Origin: Saprolegnia diclina VS20
Taxonomy: Eukaryota; Oomycota; Saprolegniomycetes; Saprolegniales; Saprolegniaceae
NCBI RefSeq assembly: GCF_000281045.1
Contig: NW_008246122.1
Location: 292,452 to 326,394, forward strand
Reading direction: 5' to 3'
DNA: 33,943 nucleotides
The position numbers were made by a program, and so were the translations under genes. Below the pieces are notes generated by a model that saw only the letters and a list, made by a program, of their open reading frames with translations, did not search any database and had not been told where the DNA came from. Below, one piece after another: positions 28,778 through 33,943 of the stretch (within the stretch, counting starts at the first letter, position 1; every line of letters begins with the position of its first letter).

Positions 28778-30045
28778 CTATGCCAACGAAGCGTACGTCG
28801 GAATTTTGGTGCGAATGATGCGCAGGGCCTCGGGGCCTAGGGTAACAATATAACGAGGGTTGAGGCGTCGACAGAGTACCTCCGTTGCGCTCGAGGGCCC
28901 CGAGCGTATCATCGATCGTCGCACGCAGCGCTTTGGACGAGTACTTGCGGTGGATCTGCTGGATGAGCTTGGGCAAATGCACATTCATGTCCGACCCCAC
29001 GGCGTCCGCAATCGCTCTAAGTGGACAATAATGTCATTCGTGTAAACTCAATAAGTCGATACAAGATTATACGTACTGGATCGCTTTGAGCGTGACGACG
29101 AGCACGTCGTCGTCCGGGGCCATGAGCGCCGCCCGGATCGGCGGAATGAGCAGTCCGAGGAGCGGCCGGACCTTGTCGTCGGCGCCCTAGCAAATGCAGA
29201 ATGAGACTCGAGTTGCCGTCAACTGCGTATACGTTGGCGGTCATAAGGTCGTTGAAGCCTTGGCGCGCGAGAAAGACGTACGGGTGGTCCGTTTCTTGAA
29301 AGCCCTCGCAGCACGTGACGAGGAGCGGGTTGTACTCGACGTCTACTCGGCCACGTCAAATCGCATTGCTATAACGTTGGAACGATGTACCTTCGGGCGA
29401 CTGGTTCCACTGCAGCGCATTTTTGATCCCTCCGTGGTTGATGCTACGCGCGTTAATGTGATCCTTAGAGACCCAAAGTTGGCGTTGAGATGAATGCACC
29501 GGCAAGGGATGTTGCCGGCTGCGTACGCGGCGCCAAAATTCCTAGTTCAAACGGGTTAGGGAAACGACGTTATAGCAGTTGGCGTACGTTTTGTGCTTCT
29601 TCTTTGTACTCCACGGGTCAGCTTGCTTGTGCTTGTTGAGCGCTTGCGATGGCATCGGATGTCCTGGCTTCTTGGCTTTGGCTAGCATCGTCGCATGAGA
29701 ACGTGCCACGTAATCTCTCGGAAATTGCATACCGGCCTCGACATCGTTGTTGCTGCTGCTTGGCTTGGCAGCGGGCTTCTTGGTGCGAAGTGGGGCGTCC
29801 CGCTGGGGCATAGCGGTACTGTCCGGCTCCTTGTCGCTGCGAGAGGTACTCAGGCGCGCCCGACTACCGTCTCGAATCCCAGCCTTCTCCGACTGGTTGG
29901 ACACGGGGCGAGCGGTCGTGGTCGGCTTGCTCATCGGCTTGCGCGTGATGGCCTTGGCGTCCGACGACGTTGCCGTCTTGGCTTTGATGGTGCTCATGCT
30001 CACGGCAGATTGCTGACTGAATGTGTCAACGCCATCGCTATACAT
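28778..30045 (-). CDS. PACRGL: PACRG-like protein (PACRGL)
   Basis: A member of the parkin co-regulated (PACRG) family of HEAT/ARM-like proteins linked to cilia and flagellar microtubules. Seven exons join in frame: 30045-29588, 29541-29500, 29443-29391, 29342-29233, 29186-29077, 29016-28880 and 28836-28778. Introns are 46, 56, 48, 46, 60 and 43 nt, all GT...TAG. The spliced product is 322 residues. The first 150 are Ser/Thr/Lys-rich and disordered. The conserved part runs from AAYAAGNIPCRINHGG through LQWNQSPE, EGFQETDHPYVFLARQGF, LIPPIRAALMAPDDDVL and LPKLIQQIHRKY to ALRIIRTKIPTYASLA, the order and ending seen in vertebrate PACRGL. An in-frame ATG at 29997 is an alternative start. It runs tail-to-tail with the giant TPR gene. 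Confidence 0.88.
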
Positions 30046-30133
30046 AGCCCAGTTTCCGACGACTATTCTTACACAAAACTAGTCGAATTTTTGCAATCTT
30101 CCATCGTACTTCAAGGTACTAACGTTTAAACGA

Positions 30134-30466
30134 TTACACGAGTATAAGGGCAACGACCCACGAGAGGACGAGGGTTGGGAAGGCGACATCTGCCATCACG
30201 CCGCTGCTGGGATTGCTGCTGGCGCTCAACCGGGCGGAAGGCGGTGGCGCAGTGTCGGCAAAGTACGGGTTGAGTTCGTCGCTCGACAAATCGACGGCGC
30301 CATTCTCACGCGCCATGGCATAGGCGTTGACCGCGTAGCCCCAGTCGGGGCAGCCGTAGCAGCCTGTCGTGCCGCCACGCGTACAGTGCGACGCGCACTC
30401 GGGTAGCACGTCGCTCGCAAGAGCAGCCGCCACAACAACACTGCAGCACCGTAAGAAGCGTACCAT
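30134..30466 (-). CDS. Small GPI-anchored protein with the shared four-Cys motif
   Basis: 110 residues, one exon. The N-terminus (MVRFLRCCSVVVAAALA) is a signal peptide. Directly after it comes C-x3-C-x7-C-x2-C (ECASHC...CYGC), identical in spacing and position to the proteins at 16349 and 18954, including the Glu before the first Cys. There are no Gly/Asn repeats. A short polar stalk leads to a Ser/Asn-rich site (SASSNPSSG) and a hydrophobic end (VAFPTLVLSWVVALILV) typical of GPI-anchor signals. It is therefore a minimal member of the same surface-protein family. It lies 88 bp upstream of, and in the same direction as, PACRGL. Function is unknown. Confidence 0.75.
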   Translation of the reverse strand: MVRFLRCCSVVVAAALASDVLPECASHCTRGGTTGCYGCPDWGYAVNAYAMARENGAVDLSSDELNPYFADTAPPPSARLSASSNPSSGVMADVAFPTLVLSWVVALILV

Positions 30467-31056
30467 GGCTGGTGCAATGGCGAAATGGCGAGGTCAATAG
30501 CGTGGGCTTGAAGGACGAAATGTCTTTTGTTTGTTTTATCGCTGGCGTTGATGGCGCTGTCAAGGACAGGCCATGGCAGATTGCCCTTTTCGGGGCGGAC
30601 TTGAGCAAAAGCTCGCGGGTTTATCCTAACGATATGAGTGAATGAAGCACCAATGTAGTGCGCCCTGTCACGTGCAGCTTCACTGAGGAGGACATTTTCC
30701 AGACTCGGTTTCTGCGGCACGGAATGACGCTCGAGAGATACCGCAACACGATCAATGCTTTTAACGACGCGCCTCTTGTCGACGCCGCCAAGAACGCCGT
30801 CAGCTGCAGTGAGGCGCCTCGCTCGAGATGCTGCGCCCTCTATCTCTGGAAGAGGCACCAAGCCGTCGCTCCGACTCGAGAGTTTGTCGTACACGCCGTC
30901 GTGAACATACTTGTACGAGATAGTTGGCAAGTGGACACAACATATCAACGTCAACTTTCACCGACAGTCTGCAACAGAAACGCAAGTTCATCCAAGTAAA
31001 TAGTCCGTGTCATCCGGCTCATGTACGCATCGTGTTGTCTTTGGTCTCAAATAGTA
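30467..31056. other. Intergenic region, no firm gene
   Basis: 590 bp between two minus-strand genes. Long open frames exist on both strands (30658-30999 + and 30625-30954 -), but neither has a recognisable domain and each is the shadow of the other. The promoter of the small GPI gene must be in the left part. Confidence 0.4.
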
Positions 31057-33581
31057 CTACGAGATCGACGACAACGAGAACGCTACCTCTGGCGCTGACG
31101 GTCGGTCGATTGGGTTGTACATCAAACACTGCGTTGCGAGCTGGCGGACCCACGTTGGACACGACGCTGTGAACGTCGGCTGGATCGACCCCGCGATCAC
31201 GAGACCCACGATCGCAGTGTCCACGTACGGCTTGCCCGTCGTCGGGTTCATTGCGTTCGCATACGGAATCTCGTGCGTGTCGAGCTCCGACAAGATCATT
31301 CCTATTCCAAAAGAGATATAAAATGAGACTCCTACACCAGATACTAGAATCGAGTCGAATGTCGTCCTACCCAGCGAAAAGATGTCGGCGGCGATCGTGT
31401 AGTGGTCGTCCTTGAGTATCTCGGGCGCCATCCACCGGTACGTGCCCACGCTCATGGTCATAGTTTCCTGAAAATCTTCTTTCGAGACGCCGAAATCACT
31501 CACTTTGGCGCCTTTCGTCGAGTCCAGTAGGATATTCCTCGACTTGAGGTCGCGGTGGATGACGTTCATCGAGTGCATATAGACTAGGGCGTCGACCACA
31601 TCGCGGAGGACGCGGAGCTTCCACGCCCAGTCCAAGCTACCATGCAAAGCCAAGTGGGCTTTGAGGTCGCCGAGGTCCATGAGCTCGAGCACGGCGGCGA
31701 GGTCACGGGGTCGGGTCCACGCAACACCGTACAAGGCGACGATCTGTGGGCACTGGAACCTAGTCATGCCGACAATCAAAGGCTGCTAGAGTAGGTATAG
31801 GGTGGGGGTAGGGTACATACCGGTTCATGAGTTCGAGCTCAGCGACAAAGCTGCGAATGTCCTCGACACTGCCGCGCGTCGGAAGCAGCCGTTTGATGGC
31901 AACCGCCCGTCCACGAAGCGAGCCGCGCCAGATCTCGCCGAACGCGCCTTCGCTGAGTCTCTCGACGTAGGTCACGTCGCGGATGGAGATGCGAATAGGT
32001 TCGAGCACATCGAGTTCGGTGGCCAGTCCATCGGACGTCTCGACTTCGGCTACTCGACCATACTCATGAGATAGCGAAGACGAGACTTTGATACCGTAGC
32101 GGCGTCGGCGCTTGTAGAGAACGAAGGCTGTGCCGAGAAGCGCCAGCAATCCTGCGACGGCGGCAGCAACAATCGCCCAGTCATAGCCTAGGGGTAAATT
32201 GGCGTCTTGGCCTCTTTCGATGCGGATCTACCGTGTCCGGCACTTGGGGTCGGGTCGGGGGCCAATGTTCGCATCGGAGTGGGGTCAGGGGGCGATGCTT
32301 TAATTGGCGTCACGACGCACGCTGACCACGCGTACAGAGAGTCCCGGGACCAAAGCGGTTGGAGCGCACCGCCCTCTGTGGTGCCACACGAGGCGCTGGG
32401 GACGTTGGTATCGAATGACGCATCGCCAGAGGAAGCGTAGTCGAGGAAGGACGGTCGGAGGCGACGGAGTGCCACGTATGTTGTCGCATCGATCGAGATC
32501 TCGCGAAGAGCAGTCGACATGGCGCCACTACGTACATGCATGAGCTTGTCATCAAACCACCGAGCATAGAGGATGACGCACAATTTGTCGATCGCGCTCG
32601 TGAGCGTCAAGTTTTTGATGCTCTGGAGGGCGCCGTTGCCGCTGAGTTCCCTACGCAGTACCTCAGCTTCCATACTATACACTGAGCACTTTGTACAAGC
32701 ACGTAAGAGCGGGCCAGTACATGTCGTCGAGCGATGTAAGCGCGTTGCCGCGCAGGTCTCTACGCAGAAGAGCGTAGGGACACGAGATGACATATTGTAC
32801 ACAAGTACAAATATGTCAACGACAGCGGTCGTAGTGCAGTGACATCTTGGATGTGGTTGCCATTGAGCCGTCTACGAGAGCTTAGAGATACAACGACATT
32901 TGACACTCAAAAGAGTCCGCACAGTGCGCGAAGGGTCGGCGGGAGGTTCGGGGGCAGCGCATCCAGCTCGCTGCCGGACAGCAGTCTACGCGCTGAATCG
33001 TGACAACAGGGCGACAACGAGCCACGTACAAGCACTCGAGGTTGGACGGCCACGCAATCGTCGGTGAGAGTGAGCGTAGCTTACAATGGTTCATGGCTCT
33101 ACACTTGCGAGTGAGCTCCACTGCGATACTTCAACGCCTACATGGAGGGGCGGCTCAACCTCGTGCTGCTACGAAGAGGCAAAGCATCGTCTCACAACTT
33201 TGCTCTTCGACTAGAGAAAATACGTACTAGAGCGTGTTTGGCAACAGGAGCTGGGAGAGGTCGAGGTACCCGCCGCCGCAGTCAAACCCGCTAGCAGAGT
33301 CGATGAGTGCGGATAGGACAATGGCGTGAAGACTACAGCGTCGCGTTGGCGTAGTTGGTGACGTTGCCAACGGCGGCGAACGAGTACGTGGCCGTGTGGG
33401 TCGCACTCGAATCCGTCTGATCCGTCGACAGCATGTTGAGTAGCGCATTGACGCTGTAGTTGCGCGGGACGCACTGCTTGTTGAGCAAGCAGACAGGCGC
33501 CGTCGGTGGGCAGTTGTCGTCGGCTGCGAGAATCGCCGCGTCGTCAGCAATTGCCAGCGAGCTGTACGGACACGGCTTCAT
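31057..33581 (-). CDS. LRR receptor-like protein kinase (TKL type), 5' end uncertain
   Basis: The ectodomain begins near 33581 with a Cys-rich cap (CPYSSLAIADD, CPPTAPVCLLNKQC) and continues through leucine-rich repeats split by short introns (LRSLSPTIAWPSNLECL, LSGSELDALPPNLPPTL, LRGNALTSLDDMYWP). One membrane span (IVAAAVAGLLALLGTAFVLY) lies near 32120-32180, followed by a basic stop-transfer RRRR. The kinase domain is complete: glycine loop GAFGEIWRG, VAIK lysine, Glu in the C-helix, HRDLKSRN, DFG and MAPE. Its exons are 32187-31821, 31759-31371 and 31301-31057, with 61- and 69-nt introns. HRDLKSRN and GTYRWMAPE are typical of tyrosine-kinase-like (Raf/plant-RLK-type) Ser/Thr kinases. It is probably a plasma-membrane receptor with an unknown ligand. 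No good signal peptide was found, so a 5' exon is likely missing. LRR exon edges are approximate. Confidence 0.8.
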
Positions 33582-33943
33582 GTTGGGTTTGCACTTTGCT
33601 GCTGCTGCCAGCTTGGAGTGCGCTGCACTGTGCGTAACATTGACACGGATATAGTGTGCGTAATTTCAACGCAGGTGTCGATTGAAAGACGCATAAATTG
33701 GTGTAAGAAACGCATATTTTTCACACGTGAAAATACAGCCAGCATTTCACACGGGGTCACGATGACCAGCGAGCTGCTCGATGTTGCGGCCCTAAGCTGC
33801 AGCCGCATGCGTCACCGGTGCCAGCGAGCTGATCGCCGAGATTGCTGGTCATAGACTTAACAGTGGTGTCGCCGCCTCGTCCTTGCAGCAGGAGTCGAGG
33901 GTCGGATCTTGCCGATAACGATGCCTCCAAGTCTTCTGCCGCA
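33582..33943. other. Right-edge region, likely 5' end and promoter of the kinase gene
   Basis: In the kinase frame, sequence upstream of 33581 stays open for about 20 codons (KLAAAAKCKPN before MKPCPYS). This suggests that the true start, with a signal peptide, is slightly upstream or in another exon. No further gene is recognisable before the window ends. Confidence 0.4.

Noticed and set aside
30226-30954. 242-codon minus-strand frame upstream of the small GPI protein, and its plus-strand shadow 30658-30999
   Set aside because: Its 3' part overlaps the signal-peptide gene in another frame, and neither strand shows a domain. Probably chance openness in GC-rich DNA.
1-33943. Bacterial or plasmid origin, operons, CRISPR arrays, IS elements
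   Set aside because: Spliced genes, TFIIH/TFIIE, 14-3-3, PACRG-like and GPI signals are eukaryotic. No spaced direct repeats or transposase frames were seen.

Overview
This window is nuclear DNA of a eukaryote, most probably an oomycete and probably one of the Saprolegniales. Four things point that way. Coding DNA is GC-rich. Genes are packed closely, with 60-100 bp between some of them. Introns are extremely short (about 36-69 nt) and end almost always in TAG. Inr/FPR-like start elements of the oomycete type lie just upstream of two start codons, and several families are stramenopile-flavoured (TIR-like/TPR proteins, LRR receptor TKL kinases). The species is inferred, not proven. The assembly is draft quality: it holds one run of Ns and several frame breaks.

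Layout. 1-12.4 kb holds three paralogues of a protein with an N-terminal TIR-like module, kinesin-light-chain-type TPRs and a ZZ-like zinc finger. One is a broken 3' fragment at the left edge (+), one is frameshifted (1090-3227, -), and one is intact (10283-12403, -). The fragment and the intact copy form a near-identical inverted repeat about 9.4 kb apart. Between them lie a multi-pass membrane protein, a divergent 14-3-3, a small HSF-type DNA-binding protein and a canonical 14-3-3.

12.7-20.1 kb carries two general transcription factor genes, TFIIH p62/Tfb1 (+) and TFIIE-beta (-). They are interleaved with a Tyr/Gly-rich protein, a 65-residue HN1/Jupiter-like protein, and two secreted Gly/Asn-rich proteins that share a four-cysteine N-terminal motif. 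The second secreted protein is GPI-anchored and interrupted by the assembly gap. A perfect 22-bp inverted repeat lies upstream of that gene.

20.2-28.7 kb is a single TPR-repeat gene of roughly 2,000 codons cut by about 43 mini-introns. It runs tail-to-tail, 64 bp away, into a seven-exon PACRG-like gene (-). A small GPI-anchored protein with the same four-cysteine motif follows (-), and the window closes with an LRR receptor-like TKL kinase (-).

No operon logic is expected here. The notable groupings are the TIR-like/TPR/ZZ paralogues with their inverted duplication, the 14-3-3 pair flanking an HSF gene, the recurring secreted Cys-motif family, and two pre-initiation-complex subunits within 3 kb. 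I saw no tRNA, rRNA, CRISPR array or recognisable transposase.
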